A DNA stretch of 64,000 nt, taken from assembly GCA_902760645.1 (NCBI GenBank), contig CACWHC010000001.1, forward strand, positions 62,001-126,000, given 5' to 3'. The notes under the pieces were generated by a model. It ran no database searches, was not told the origin of the DNA, and worked only from the letters and a program-made list of their open reading frames with translations. Every line of letters begins with the position of its first letter. The stretch's first letter is position 1. This document shows, one piece after another, positions 36,733 to 46,739 of the stretch. This DNA is from an uncultured bacterium. GTDB taxonomy: Bacteria > Cyanobacteriota > Vampirovibrionia > Gastranaerophilales > Gastranaerophilaceae. Position numbers and translations under genes: made by a program.

Positions 36733-37533
36733 CTATATGTTTGCAGGCGGAATACCCCAATGCAATTTATCTCTGAGCACCGAATAAAATTCTCTGCCGT
36801 TTAACAGTGCAAGTTTCACGGAATATTTTGATTTAGAAATATTAATTTCGGAATTTACTTCCAAAAATTCCTGACCATCGGCAGAAAAGAAATACGTTGA
36901 TTCTTCTTCCAAGCCGCAAATCGTTATTTTTTCCGTATCGGGAACAACAATAGGTCTTGCCGTCAACGTATGCGGACAAATCGGAACAATTACAAACGCA
37001 TCCAAAGACGGAACCAAAACGGGACCACCTGCAGATAAACCGTATGCCGTAGAACCGGTAGGAGTAGAAATTATTATACCGTCAGCAAGATAATCACACA
37101 CCTTTTTACCGTTAATCTTCAGAGAAAATTTCGAAGTTCTGCCGGATAATGAACTTTTTATTACAAAATCATTTAATGCGGTATAATTACCAAATTCGAG
37201 CATTATCCTGTCTTCTAAAGTATACGCACCCTCTAATATCTTATTTACGGCAGCGGAAATATTTTCAGCCGAACACTGCGAAAGAAATCCTAACCGCCCG
37301 AGATTAATACCAAATATCGGAGTACCGAATTTTGCAAAAAATCTTGATGTTTTAAGTATGGTACCGTCACCGCCCACAACTATTACAAAGTCATAACCGC
37401 TTTTTAAATTATCTACATCAAGAGCTTCCGCCTGAATATTATTTTCAGCCAGAACAGAAATTACGGACTCTTTCACATCTACGGAATGAGAAATATTATC
37501 GTTATAAACTACAGCAAATTTACTAAAATTCAT
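36733..37533 (-). CDS. nadK: NAD kinase
   Basis: At 266 residues this ATP-NAD kinase makes NADP+. Motifs are the GGDGTILKT ATP/NAD site, GINLGRLGFLS and SKPTGSTAYG-like TPTGSTAYGLSAGGP, plus SADGQEF near the C-terminus. No Shine-Dalgarno precedes the ATG; a TATATT hexamer lies 6 nt upstream, so the mRNA may be leaderless. Confidence 0.94.
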   Translation of the reverse strand: MNFSKFAVVYNDNISHSVDVKESVISVLAENNIQAEALDVDNLKSGYDFVIVVGGDGTILKTSRFFAKFGTPIFGINLGRLGFLSQCSAENISAAVNKILEGAYTLEDRIMLEFGNYTALNDFVIKSSLSGRTSKFSLKINGKKVCDYLADGIIISTPTGSTAYGLSAGGPVLVPSLDAFVIVPICPHTLTARPIVVPDTEKITICGLEEESTYFFSADGQEFLEVNSEINISKSKYSVKLALLNGREFYSVLRDKLHWGIPPANI

Positions 37534-37600
37534 AAGGCAAATATATCACGAATAAATAAAACTTTCAGTTTAATTTTTGGATACATTTACAATAATCAAT

Positions 37601-37625
37601 AAAAAAGCCGTATAAAATACGGCTT
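37601..37625 (-). terminator. terminator of sepF
   Basis: AAGCCGTAT and ATACGGCTT form a 9-bp stem with a 3-nt loop, followed on the minus strand by TTTTAT. Confidence 0.85.
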
Positions 37626-37693
37626 ACAAATTAAACTATCCTCTATCTCTTCTTGATTTTTGCATAAGATTATTGTGTAAACTCAACTTACTA

Positions 37694-38206
37694 TTATTGT
37701 AAAGGAGCTCTCCACAATGAATCGCTAAATTTTGTCTGAACTTCGTTCATATCTACTGATAAAGTAACGTTGCTCGGAGTGAATACGAATACTAAATCTC
37801 CGACTTTTTGAGGTTTGCCGTTTAATGCATGAGCAGCACCGCAAACGAAATCGATTGTTCTCTGAGATTGTTCTTTATCTAATAAGTGGAGGTTTAGTAC
37901 AATAGTTTTTCTTTCTTTCAAATACTGAACAATTTGAGCAGCATCGTCAAAAGAACGAGGTTCCATAACCATTACTTCGTAACCTTTGTAGTTAGGGTGA
38001 TTTACAACTTTTAAATCGTTAGTCGTATCTTGTTTTGCCTGATATGAATAAGCAGGATCAACAGCTAAGTTTCTGTCAACTTCATAGCCGTCTTCGCCTT
38101 CCATTCCTTCATCCATATCATCCCAAAATTCTTCATCATCTCTTGATTCAAAACCTTTTACAAAGAAATCTACAACTGATTTGATTTTATCTGTAACTGC
38201 TGCCAC
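37694..38206 (-). CDS. sepF: cell division protein SepF
   Basis: A 170-residue FtsZ membrane-anchoring factor. Residues about 1-20 form the amphipathic membrane-binding helix (VTDKIKSVVDFFVKGF). After an acidic linker comes the SepF domain, with VMEPRSFDDAAQIVQYL, TIVLNLHLLDKEQSQRTIDF and GKPQKVGDLVFVF. The start codon is GTG with GGAGG upstream. It follows yggS by 43 nt; FtsZ is encoded 1.1 kb downstream. Confidence 0.93.
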   Translation of the reverse strand: MAAVTDKIKSVVDFFVKGFESRDDEEFWDDMDEGMEGEDGYEVDRNLAVDPAYSYQAKQDTTNDLKVVNHPNYKGYEVMVMEPRSFDDAAQIVQYLKERKTIVLNLHLLDKEQSQRTIDFVCGAAHALNGKPQKVGDLVFVFTPSNVTLSVDMNEVQTKFSDSLWRAPLQ

Positions 38207-38249
38207 CGTATTTGCCTCCGTCCTTTATTTTAATTTATTTTTACTCTCT

Positions 38250-38912
38250 CTAACTAAATAATTTGTGTCCTATCCTCAACATAGTCGCACCCTGCGTCAC
38301 TGCAATTTTGTAATCCTGACTCATTCCCATGGATAACTCAGGAAGTTTACAAGCAAACTCAATCTCTAACTCATCCCTTACCCTTTTAACATCAGAAAAA
38401 AGCTCTCTCAACTTTATCTCCTCCGCTCCTAAAGGTGCCATATTCATTAAACCCAGAATGTTCAAATTAGGAAGTTTTTTTATATCCTCGAAACTATCAA
38501 AAAGCTCCTCTTTGGAAAATCCTGATTTCTGAACTTCGTTAGCATTATTCAGCTGCAATAATATATCCTGTGTTTTGCCAATCTCGGAAGCACTCTCTGA
38601 AATAATCGCCGCCAGTTTGTACGAATCAACCGAATGAATAACGTCAAATCTTGCTACAGCCTTCCTTGCTTTATTACTCTGAAGATGTCCTATAAAATGG
38701 AATTTTGAATTTTTTTGAACATCCTCCGGCAATCCGTTGATTTTTTCGGTTGCTTCAATAACTCTTGACTCCCCGAAGTTTCTCAACCCTGCCTGATATG
38801 CTTCCACAATAGCATTTCCATCAAAATACTTTGTTACTGCAATGATATTTGGTTTATAAGGTACGATTTCTTCTTGTATAAGTCTAAGATTTTCTTTCAC
38901 GTTGTATTGCAT
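38250..38912 (-). CDS. YggS/PipY family PLP-binding protein
   Basis: A 220-residue alanine-racemase-like TIM barrel that binds pyridoxal phosphate and helps PLP homeostasis. PLP lysine region IIAVTKYF, FGESRVIEA, FHFIGHLQSNK, SMGMSQDYKIAV and GATMLRIG are present. AGAGG precedes the ATG. Its pairing with sepF is common in Firmicutes and Cyanobacteria (PipY in the latter). Confidence 0.93.
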   Translation of the reverse strand: MQYNVKENLRLIQEEIVPYKPNIIAVTKYFDGNAIVEAYQAGLRNFGESRVIEATEKINGLPEDVQKNSKFHFIGHLQSNKARKAVARFDVIHSVDSYKLAAIISESASEIGKTQDILLQLNNANEVQKSGFSKEELFDSFEDIKKLPNLNILGLMNMAPLGAEEIKLRELFSDVKRVRDELEIEFACKLPELSMGMSQDYKIAVTQGATMLRIGHKLFS

Positions 38913-39342
38913 TATCTAACCTCTACAAGAAACTGCCCATTTAAGAGCATATTTTAATTCTAGCTTATCGCCATGATATGGACAACTATTTTATTTTTTA
39001 CACTTATTTCCCCCGAGTCCATTCCCCCAAAACCATGATAAACACATGCTTTTGCGGAATTTAATATTTCTTAAAAGTTGGTTAACATTCTGTAACAATA
39101 CGTTAAGTACCCATGCTTTCAGATATCTTCCCCAATCTTTTGGTTTTAAAGTACAAAAAATAATTACAATGATAGAATAAACTATATTTAATAAAATTTG
39201 TTCCTACAAACAGACGATATTTTGAAAGATAAATTAAAGTTTATAAAATTTAACCAAAGGAAAATTTACATCAATTATATGAACGGATTTTGGCATATAT
39301 ATGGTAAAATTCTAGGGATTAATTAACAATACAGAGGTGATT
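38913..39342. other. AT-rich divergent intergenic region
   Basis: About 430 bp between yggS and clpB. No CIRCE-type inverted repeat, tRNA or ORF is visible. A TAAAAT at 39305-39310 is a possible -10 for clpB, without a good -35. Confidence 0.5.
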
Positions 39343-42006
39343 ATGCAATTAACCGAGCATTTACAATATATAATACATTCAGCAAAAACAATTGCTTATG
39401 CAAGGGATTTCAAGTTTGTAGAACCTGAACACATAATGCTGGCACTATTCATGGATGAAAATGACTTGCCAAAACTCATACTTGAAAAAATAGGATTGAA
39501 TAATCCCAGATTAATAAGAGATTTTAATGACAGTATTCCGAGAAATAACAACGTGCATCAGGCTCGTTCGGGAGATATGCCGCTTTCCCCATCAACCATA
39601 ATATTAATGGAAAATGCGGAAAAAGAAAGCTTGGTATTTGATGATGACATTGTAGGGTTGGAATACATGTTTATGGCATTGTTCAAATCAGGCAATCAAA
39701 CAATGCGTAAGGTGTTTAAAGCATACGGAATTACCCTTGGAGAGCTGTACAACAAAATGACAGAAGTAGTTCAGGGAATTGAACGAGTTGACATAATAAA
39801 CGGTCAGACAATTTCAAAGGGTAAGAAATCAGACAAAGTGACAGAGAATGTTTCTGCTTCACAGGAAATAAATTCTGCATCCGAAAAAAGGACTTCTAAT
39901 AAAGAAGTGAAAGAACAGGACTCAGCTCTTGCAAAATATACAACAGACTTAACAAAAATTGCCGCACTAAACAAACTTGATCCTGTTATAGGCAGAGATG
40001 ACGAAATAAGAAGGGTTATCCAAATCCTTAACAAACGTTCTAAAAATAACCCTGTTATAGTAGGTGAACCCGGAGTCGGTAAAACAGCCGTAGTAGAAGG
40101 GCTTGCTCAAAGAATTATAAGCGGAGAAGTCCCCGACAGTTTAAAAAATGACAAAATTTTATCTCTTAATCTCGGTTCATTACTTGCCGGAGCATCATAC
40201 AGAGGTGAATTTGAAGAGCGGCTTAAAAAAGTATTACAGGAAATTGAAGATAAAACAGACGATTTGATGCTGTTTATAGATGAAATTCATTCAATTATGG
40301 GAATGGGTGCATCAGAAGGGTCCGTAGATGCCGGAAATATGCTCAAACCAATGCTTGCCAGAGGCAGGATAAGGGTAATCGGTGCAACAACATTGGATGA
40401 ATACAGAAAATATATAGAAAAAGATAAAGCTTTAGAAAGACGATTCCAGCCAGTATTGGTTGATGAACCGCCTATAGATGTTGCAATCAGCATTTTAAGA
40501 GGACTTAAACATAACTATGAAGTATTCCACGGTATAAAAATCCTTGATGATGCTATTGTTCAGGCAGTTAAATTATCACACAGATACATATCCGAAAGAT
40601 ATTTGCCTGATAAAGCTATAGACCTTATAGATGAAGCAGCAAGCTCCCTGAGAATTAATATTGATACAATGCCTGAAGAAATTGATAATTGCACAAGAGA
40701 GAAACTTCAGCTCGAAATTGAAAGAAAAGCTATTACGGAAGAAAATTCAAATGATTCCAAAATTGTTAAACTTTCAAAAAAAATCGATTCCTTGGAAGCT
40801 AAAATCGGTACATTAAGATATCAATGGGAACAAGAAAAAAAGATAATTAAGGCAACAACAAAAGTTAAAGAAAATCTTGAAGTACTTAACTCACAGATAG
40901 AAAAAGCCAAAAAGCAGGGGGAATTAACCTCCGCACTTGAAGAAAAATTAAAAGAAATGCAAGCTATGCAGGAAAAATTAAAAAAACTTCAGGGTGATAA
41001 CTCTAAAAAGCACTTGCTAAAAGAATATCTTGATGGAGATGATATATCACAAATTGTTGCAAAATGGACAGGAATCCCTACAACAAGACTTGTCGAAAAT
41101 GAATCCGAAAAACTAATAAATATGGAAGAATATATGCATAAACGACTAATCGGACAAGACGAGGCTGTAAATAAGCTTGCAAATGCAATACGACTTTCCC
41201 GCTCAGGATTGCGTGACGGCAAACGTCCGATAGGTTCATTCCTGTTTTTAGGACCTACAGGTGTTGGTAAAACAGAATTAGGCAAAACCCTTGCAGAATT
41301 TTTATTTAATGATGAAGATGCACTCATCAGAATCGACATGAGTGAATTTATGGAAAAGCAATCTGTATCTCGTTTAACAGGAACTACCGCAGGGTATGTC
41401 GGGTATGATGAAGGCGGACAATTAACAGAAGCTGTACGCAGAAAACCTTATTCCGTAATCCTTTTTGATGAAATAGAAAAGGCACATTCGGACATTTTTA
41501 ATATTATGCTCCAAATGTTTGATGACGGACGATTAACAGACGGGCAAGGGAAACTTATAGATTTTAAAAATACAGTTATCATTATGACCAGTAACCTTGG
41601 AAGTGATATTTTACTTGATGAAAGGTTGACCGATAATGATAAAAAAATGCAGGTTAATCAGCTTCTGAAAGAAAAATTCAAACCTGAATTTATAAACAGA
41701 ATTGATGAAATAATAACCTTTAAACCACTTACAATAGAAAATCTGAGCAAAATTGTCGACATACAAACCGCATCCTTAAAGAAACGTATAGAAGAACAAG
41801 GTATGGGGCTTGTAATTACGGATAAAGCCAAAGAATTTTTAGCAAATGAAGGCTATGAACCGCTTTATGGTGCAAGACCATTAAGACGTGTAATCAGAAA
41901 TAATATAGAGATACCTTTGTCAATGAAAATTCTTGCAAATGAATTTAAAACAGGCGATACAATAACTGTTGACAGCGAAAACAATCAGCTTGTATTCAGA
42001 AAATAA
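39343..42006 (+). CDS. clpB: ATP-dependent disaggregase ClpB
   Basis: A 888-residue class I Clp ATPase. A Clp N-domain (about 1-150) is followed by NBD1 with [13 protein letters not shown] near residue 243, a coiled-coil middle domain (about 440-565, with heptads [18 protein letters not shown]) and NBD2 with [13 protein letters not shown] near residue 640. The long middle domain indicates ClpB rather than ClpA or ClpC. It rescues aggregated proteins with DnaK. The ATG at 39343 has AGAGG; a GTG two codons earlier is possible. No heat-shock operator was recognised. Confidence 0.9.
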   Translation: MQLTEHLQYIIHSAKTIAYARDFKFVEPEHIMLALFMDENDLPKLILEKIGLNNPRLIRDFNDSIPRNNNVHQARSGDMPLSPSTIILMENAEKESLVFDDDIVGLEYMFMALFKSGNQTMRKVFKAYGITLGELYNKMTEVVQGIERVDIINGQTISKGKKSDKVTENVSASQEINSASEKRTSNKEVKEQDSALAKYTTDLTKIAALNKLDPVIGRDDEIRRVIQILNKRSKNNPVIVGEPGVGKTAVVEGLAQRIISGEVPDSLKNDKILSLNLGSLLAGASYRGEFEERLKKVLQEIEDKTDDLMLFIDEIHSIMGMGASEGSVDAGNMLKPMLARGRIRVIGATTLDEYRKYIEKDKALERRFQPVLVDEPPIDVAISILRGLKHNYEVFHGIKILDDAIVQAVKLSHRYISERYLPDKAIDLIDEAASSLRINIDTMPEEIDNCTREKLQLEIERKAITEENSNDSKIVKLSKKIDSLEAKIGTLRYQWEQEKKIIKATTKVKENLEVLNSQIEKAKKQGELTSALEEKLKEMQAMQEKLKKLQGDNSKKHLLKEYLDGDDISQIVAKWTGIPTTRLVENESEKLINMEEYMHKRLIGQDEAVNKLANAIRLSRSGLRDGKRPIGSFLFLGPTGVGKTELGKTLAEFLFNDEDALIRIDMSEFMEKQSVSRLTGTTAGYVGYDEGGQLTEAVRRKPYSVILFDEIEKAHSDIFNIMLQMFDDGRLTDGQGKLIDFKNTVIIMTSNLGSDILLDERLTDNDKKMQVNQLLKEKFKPEFINRIDEIITFKPLTIENLSKIVDIQTASLKKRIEEQGMGLVITDKAKEFLANEGYEPLYGARPLRRVIRNNIEIPLSMKILANEFKTGDTITVDSENNQLVFRK

Positions 42007-42053
42007 AGCTATTAAATACCTTACATAAGTAAATGATTAAGATTTTAAGGGAA

Positions 42054-43457
42054 TTACTTAAATCTTCTCATCATTTTCATAGCTTTACTCATGGCATGCC
42101 TGCCCTGTTTACTGTGAGGATTAAAATTTTCACCTGATTTACCGGCATGGGCAAACATACCTTTTAACCCAGCCATACCGGACATCATAGCTCTCATTTG
42201 ATTGAATTGTTTTATGAATTGTGTAATTTCAGACAATTCAACACCACAACCCTTTGCAATTCTTTTTCTGCGGCTGTTATCAATTATATCAGGGTTTTCA
42301 CGTTCTTCCGGAGTCATACTCTGAATGAAAACTTCCATTTTTTTAAACTGTTTTTCACTTTCATGGGATAGTTTATCTTTCATATCTTTGCCGATATTTA
42401 ATCCCGGAAGCATTCCCAAAATATTTCCCATAGAACCAAACATTTTCATTTGCTTTTGCATTTTAAGGAAATCGTTGAAAGAAAATCTGTCCTTACTCAT
42501 TTTTTCTTCCAGTTCCATAGCCTGCTTCTCGTCAAAAACTTCCTGAGCACGTTCTACAAGCGAAACTATATCCCCCATGCCAAGAATTCTTGTAGCCATT
42601 CTTTCAGGATAAAAATCTTCTAACGCATTAAGTTTTTCGCCGGTACCCGTCAATTTAATAGGTTTACCTGTACAGTGAACAACACTGAGTGCAGAACCGC
42701 CTCTTGAATCTCCATCAAGTTTTGTCAAAACAAGACCGGTAAGTCCTAATTGAGCATCGAAATTTTCTGCTACATTAACAGCTTCCTGACCTGTCATAGC
42801 GTCAATTACAAGTAATTTTTCCTGAGGATTAAAGATTCTGTCAATCAGCAATAATTCTGCCATCATATCAACATCAATCTGCAACCTGCCTGCAGTATCC
42901 AAAATAAGAACATTATAGTTATTACTATTGGCATATTCTATTGCATTTCTGACAATACCCTGAACATCCTTTGAATCGGGAACTGTGAATACCTCAACGT
43001 CAATTTCCTTACCTAATGTCTGTAACTGGGTAATCGCCGCAGGTCTGTATACGTCACATGCAACCAATAACGGATTTTTACCTTCTTTTTTCAATTTAAC
43101 GGCAAGTTTAGCAGAAGATGTAGTTTTACCTGCACCCTGTAAACCAAGCATCATAATAAGTGAAGGATTACCCGATAAATCAAGAGGTTTTAATTCTTTC
43201 CCCAATAATTCAACCAGTTCGTCATTTACAATTTTGATAAGCTGCTGTGAAGGATTTACACCCTCAACAATATTCTCGCCCTCAGCCTTATCCTTAATCG
43301 CAGAAATAAAAGCTTTTACAACCCTTAAATTAACATCAGCCTCAAGTAATGCCCTTCTTATTTCTCTGAGAGCATCCTGCATGTTGTCACGAGTTAATTC
43401 TTTTGCACCCGTATTTCGTATTATCCCTTGTAATTTTTCACTTAAACTTTCAAACAT
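42054..43457 (-). CDS. ffh: signal recognition particle protein Ffh
   Basis: At 467 residues this GTPase targets nascent membrane proteins. An N-domain is followed by the G-domain with GLQGAGKTTSSAKLA, DTAGRLQ and TKLDGDSRGG. The Met-rich M-domain contains RRKRIAKGCG for 4.5S RNA binding. The start at 43457 lies 6 nt after TATGAT and lacks a ribosome site, so it may be leaderless. The classical ffh-rimM-trmD neighbourhood is kept, but ffh is turned to face the other way. Confidence 0.95.
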   Translation of the reverse strand: MFESLSEKLQGIIRNTGAKELTRDNMQDALREIRRALLEADVNLRVVKAFISAIKDKAEGENIVEGVNPSQQLIKIVNDELVELLGKELKPLDLSGNPSLIMMLGLQGAGKTTSSAKLAVKLKKEGKNPLLVACDVYRPAAITQLQTLGKEIDVEVFTVPDSKDVQGIVRNAIEYANSNNYNVLILDTAGRLQIDVDMMAELLLIDRIFNPQEKLLVIDAMTGQEAVNVAENFDAQLGLTGLVLTKLDGDSRGGSALSVVHCTGKPIKLTGTGEKLNALEDFYPERMATRILGMGDIVSLVERAQEVFDEKQAMELEEKMSKDRFSFNDFLKMQKQMKMFGSMGNILGMLPGLNIGKDMKDKLSHESEKQFKKMEVFIQSMTPEERENPDIIDNSRRKRIAKGCGVELSEITQFIKQFNQMRAMMSGMAGLKGMFAHAGKSGENFNPHSKQGRHAMSKAMKMMRRFK

Positions 43458-43463
43458 ATAAAT

Positions 43464-43469
43464 ATCATA
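43464..43469 (-). promoter_or_regulatory. -10 hexamer of ffh, 6 nt from the start codon
   Basis: TATGAT on the minus strand is followed by ATTTAT and the ATG. A -35-like TTTGGT lies 16 bp upstream. This fits a leaderless transcript. Confidence 0.5.
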
Positions 43470-43533
43470 ACACGAACATAATTCTACCAAATAAAGATTT
43501 ACAAATTTAGATATTTATGATAAATGTTAAGAT

Positions 43534-43971
43534 ATGAAAGCGCTGATTCAAAGAGTTAAAAAAGCTTCCGTAACCATTAATGCCGAATTATATTCATCTG
43601 TCGGTTTTGGATTACTGGTTTTTTTAGGGGTTGAGAAGGGTGATACGGAAGAAAATGCCAAAAATCTTGCTCAAAAACTCGTCAATTTAAGAATATTTGA
43701 AGATGAAAATGAAAAGATGAACCTTTCTTTAAAAGACGTTCATGGTGAAATGCTGGTAGTATCACAATTTACTCTGTGCGGTGATTGTAAAAAGGGAACA
43801 CGACCCAGTTTTGATAAATCTGCCCCGCCGGATATTGCGGAAAAGTTATATGAACGCTTTGTTGAATATGTAAAAGAATTTAATATAAAAACTCAAACAG
43901 GTAAATTCCGTGCTATGATGGATGTAGAACTCGTTAATGACGGACCTGTAACCTTTATGGTGGAAAAATAA
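43534..43971 (+). CDS. dtd: D-aminoacyl-tRNA deacylase
   Basis: This 145-residue enzyme removes D-amino acids and glycine from mischarged tRNA. Both active-site motifs are present: SQFTLCGDCKKGTRPSF and NDGPVTFMVE. The length is exactly that of the family. The ATG has no clear Shine-Dalgarno; TATGAT at 43516-43521 suggests a very short leader. Confidence 0.95.
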   Translation: MKALIQRVKKASVTINAELYSSVGFGLLVFLGVEKGDTEENAKNLAQKLVNLRIFEDENEKMNLSLKDVHGEMLVVSQFTLCGDCKKGTRPSFDKSAPPDIAEKLYERFVEYVKEFNIKTQTGKFRAMMDVELVNDGPVTFMVEK

Positions 43972-43981
43972 ATTTGGCATC

Positions 43982-44010
43982 TTGATTATATTTGACATTT
44001 GTGTTATAAT
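43982..44010 (+). promoter_or_regulatory. promoter of the RGG protein-rimM-trmD operon
   Basis: TTGATT (43982-43987) and TATAAT (44005-44010) are 17 bp apart. The predicted 5' leader is about 110 nt, long enough for regulation, but I see no named riboswitch in it. Confidence 0.65.
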
Positions 44011-44127
44011 AATAACATTAAGATATATCGTTAATTATTTTCACAGAGGATTAATAGTATTTTTTAAGATTTTGAACCACTTTATTTTAGTTTATGATTT
44101 TATTTTTCAATTAAGAGGCTTTTAATT

Positions 44128-45066
44128 ATGTATGTAAACAAATGCGTCAAGTGCGGTCGGGAATTTGAAACAAAAAACCCCAAAAGAGTAATATGTCCGG
44201 ATTGTTTGTATCCTGATAAAAAGATGATGATTAATGCACCATCAGGAGAAGGAGATGAAGCTCCCGCTCAGAATGCTTCTGAAACACCGCAGGAATCAGG
44301 TTATACAACCGAAAACCAACCGCAATTCTATAGCAGTTATAGTGCAGGAGAAGAAAGACCGCGTCCTCAAAGAAATTATAACCCGCAAGGCGGATATAAT
44401 AACCGTCAGGGCGGATATCAAAGACGTGATAATCAGGGCGGCGGATACAACCGTGGCGGATATAATAACCGTCAGGGCGGATTTAATCGCGGCGGATTCA
44501 ACAATAACAGAAGACCTCAACAGGGCGGATTTAACCGCGGCGGATTTGGCAACAAGCGTCCGATGAACAGAAGTAAAGCACCAAAACAGCTTTTGGTAAG
44601 CAAGGAGCAATTAGAACAAATTGAATTATTATATAAAACCATGCTTCCGCTTCCAAATCCGGATGCACATGAAGTTATTGGCGAAAAAATCGGTTTAGAA
44701 CCAAGAAAAGTATTTTTTGGGATTAATCTTGTAAGACAAAAGATGATGCTTCCAAAATTACCGTTCCCTAAACGTAAGTTGGCAATAACACCTGATCAGT
44801 TGTTCGCTATTAAAAATTTATATGAACCACTTTTGCCTCTGCCTCCAATCGGATGCCACAAAATTATTGCTGCACAATTAAAAATGGATGAGTGGCGTGT
44901 ACATGTCGGTATCGGATTAATTCGTTCTCAAATGGGCTTACAGCGTTGGAATCAGGAAAGAGATGACGCTCCCGAAGAATTTAAAAATCAGGCAAAAGCT
45001 GTGGAAGAAGATAAACCTAAACGCGGCAGAAAAGCTAAAAAAGAAGAAGAACCGACTGAAGAATAA
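44128..45066 (+). CDS. zinc-ribbon, RGG-rich putative RNA-binding protein
   Basis: A 312-residue protein in three parts. A zinc ribbon has C6-x2-C9 and C23-x2-C26. A disordered Arg/Gly/Asn/Tyr-rich region (about 82-150) repeats GGYNNRQGG and GGFNRGGF. Two copies of a helical repeat follow (about 155-205 and 216-268), sharing LLYKTMLPLPNPDAHEVIG and NLYEPLLPLPPIGCHKIIA. A basic-acidic tail closes it. It lies directly upstream of rimM and trmD, where rpsP and a KH-domain gene usually stand, so a role at RNA or the ribosome is likely but inferred. Confidence 0.7.
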   Translation: MYVNKCVKCGREFETKNPKRVICPDCLYPDKKMMINAPSGEGDEAPAQNASETPQESGYTTENQPQFYSSYSAGEERPRPQRNYNPQGGYNNRQGGYQRRDNQGGGYNRGGYNNRQGGFNRGGFNNNRRPQQGGFNRGGFGNKRPMNRSKAPKQLLVSKEQLEQIELLYKTMLPLPNPDAHEVIGEKIGLEPRKVFFGINLVRQKMMLPKLPFPKRKLAITPDQLFAIKNLYEPLLPLPPIGCHKIIAAQLKMDEWRVHVGIGLIRSQMGLQRWNQERDDAPEEFKNQAKAVEEDKPKRGRKAKKEEEPTEE

Positions 45067-45068
45067 TT

Positions 45069-45581
45069 ATGGATAAATACATTTCCGTTGGTAAAATCTT
45101 GAATTTTCATGGAATTAAAGGGGAAGCCAAGGTCGGTTTCAGCCGTGGGCAGGAAGATTTTATCCTCGGACTTAAAGAGGTTTTTGTAAGGAAAGATAAT
45201 GAGTACATCCCTTTTGTTGTTCAGAATGTAAGGCTTAACAAAAATTTTGCTTTATTTAAATTTAAAGGAATTGACTCAATTAATGAACTTATGGATTATA
45301 AAGGTTCACTAATTTTTGTTGAAGAAAGTTTTATAAGAGAAAATCTTGAAGAAAACGAATTTTTGATAGATGAACTTGTTGGTATGAGTATATATGATAA
45401 TGACGGCAACAAATTAGGTTTTGTGATAGGAGTTTCCAATAACGGTGCAAATGACTTGCTGTCAGTAAAAACAAATACAAAACATGTCTCACTTATACCG
45501 TTTGTCGAAGCATTTATCAAAAAAGTTGACATAAAAGAAAAAGCCATAACGATAAATAATATTGCGGGGTTGTTAGAATGA
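45069..45581 (+). CDS. rimM: 16S rRNA processing protein RimM
   Basis: This 170-residue 30S maturation factor has the N-terminal RimM beta-barrel (ISVGKILNFHGIKGEAKV) and the C-terminal PRC-barrel (ELVGMSIYDNDGNKLGFV). It starts 2 nt after the upstream stop and overlaps trmD by 4 nt, so translation is coupled. Confidence 0.93.
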   Translation: MDKYISVGKILNFHGIKGEAKVGFSRGQEDFILGLKEVFVRKDNEYIPFVVQNVRLNKNFALFKFKGIDSINELMDYKGSLIFVEESFIRENLEENEFLIDELVGMSIYDNDGNKLGFVIGVSNNGANDLLSVKTNTKHVSLIPFVEAFIKKVDIKEKAITINNIAGLLE

Positions 45582-46279
45582 TATTTGACGTTATGACATT
45601 ATTTCCGGAAATGGTGGAAAATTATTTTCAATACAGCATATTAAAACGTGCCGTTGACAGTAGAATAATAGAAATTAATACGGTTAATCCGAGAGATTAT
45701 ACTGAGAATAAACACAAAAAAGTTGATGATATCCCATATGGCGGCGGTGCGGGAATGGTATTAATGGTACAACCGTATGTGGATGCATTTGAGAGTATTG
45801 AAAAATTAGAAAATTCAGTAACCGTAATGCTTTCACCGCAGGGAGAACCATTGAATGACAAATTAGTGAATGATTTTACGAAATATGAACAAATTGTATT
45901 GATGTGCGGACATTACGAGGGTTTTGATGAAAGAATACGGGAAATAATAAAACCCAAAGAAATTTCCATTGGTGATTTTGTATTAACAGGAGGAGAATTA
46001 CCGGCATTATGCCTGATTGATGCCGTAAGCAGAAAAATTGAGGGAACTCTCGGACATATAGAATCTGCAGATGAAGACAGCTTTTCAAACGGGTTAATAG
46101 AATATCCGCACTACACAAGACCCAGAGAATACAGAGGCTTAAAGGTTCCGGAGGTTCTTCTTAACGGAAATCATAAGGAAATTAACGAATACAGATTACA
46201 AAAATCTTTAGAACGGACACAATCACGCCGTCCTGACTTATACTTAAAATATATTACAGAAAGAGATACAGCAAAATGA
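45578..46279 (+). CDS. trmD: tRNA (guanine-37-N1)-methyltransferase
   Basis: A 233-residue SPOUT-fold methyltransferase that modifies G37 next to the anticodon. Motifs: DDIPYGGGAGMVL, LMCGHYEGFDERI, SIGDFVLTGGELPAL, and PHYTRPREYRGLKVPEVLL. The ATG overlaps the rimM stop by 4 nt. The next gene again overlaps by 4 nt. Confidence 0.96.
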   Translation: MIFDVMTLFPEMVENYFQYSILKRAVDSRIIEINTVNPRDYTENKHKKVDDIPYGGGAGMVLMVQPYVDAFESIEKLENSVTVMLSPQGEPLNDKLVNDFTKYEQIVLMCGHYEGFDERIREIIKPKEISIGDFVLTGGELPALCLIDAVSRKIEGTLGHIESADEDSFSNGLIEYPHYTRPREYRGLKVPEVLLNGNHKEINEYRLQKSLERTQSRRPDLYLKYITERDTAK

Positions 46280-46665
46280 TAAAAAAAATTATGACAGTCT
46301 TATTATGTACAGTTATAAGTGCCGGAGCTTATGCGGCAAGAGATAAAGTTTTGGAAGAACATGTTAACAATGAACTTGCTTTTTACAAAAATGTCAGCAC
46401 ATGTACTCCGACTGAATCTTCAGAAGAAAATTCACATTCCGCCAGAAAAATATATGGTATGGAAAATAATACCTGTCATTTTTTGTACAGAAACAACATA
46501 GATTGCCATTTACCAATGGACGTTGCAAACAAATTTTCAGAAATCGGATTAAGGGTGTATAATGATTACAGTGATTACGGAATGATAACATCCACTACTG
46601 CTGATATAAAATATTTGGATAATGAAGTTTTGTACAACACACGATACTGCAGGATAATAAAATAA
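46276..46665 (+). CDS. small secreted Cys-containing protein
   Basis: At 129 residues it begins with a signal peptide (MIKKIMTVLLCTVISAGAYA), giving a mature protein of about 109 residues with four cysteines (in STCTPT, NTCHFL, IDCHLP and RYCRII) that could form two disulfides. It overlaps trmD by 4 nt and so is cotranslated with it. Function unknown. Confidence 0.65.
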   Translation: MIKKIMTVLLCTVISAGAYAARDKVLEEHVNNELAFYKNVSTCTPTESSEENSHSARKIYGMENNTCHFLYRNNIDCHLPMDVANKFSEIGLRVYNDYSDYGMITSTTADIKYLDNEVLYNTRYCRIIK

Positions 46666-46739
46666 ATCAATTTATCAAATTAGAATAAATTAATTGTTAT
46701 ATGATAATATAATTATTGTAAAATAGGAGAATATGAATT

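Noticed and set aside
44296-44610. Antisense ORF of 104 codons opposite the RGG region
   Set aside because: Low-complexity shadow of the GGYNNRQGG repeats, with no start signal and no plausible protein sequence.
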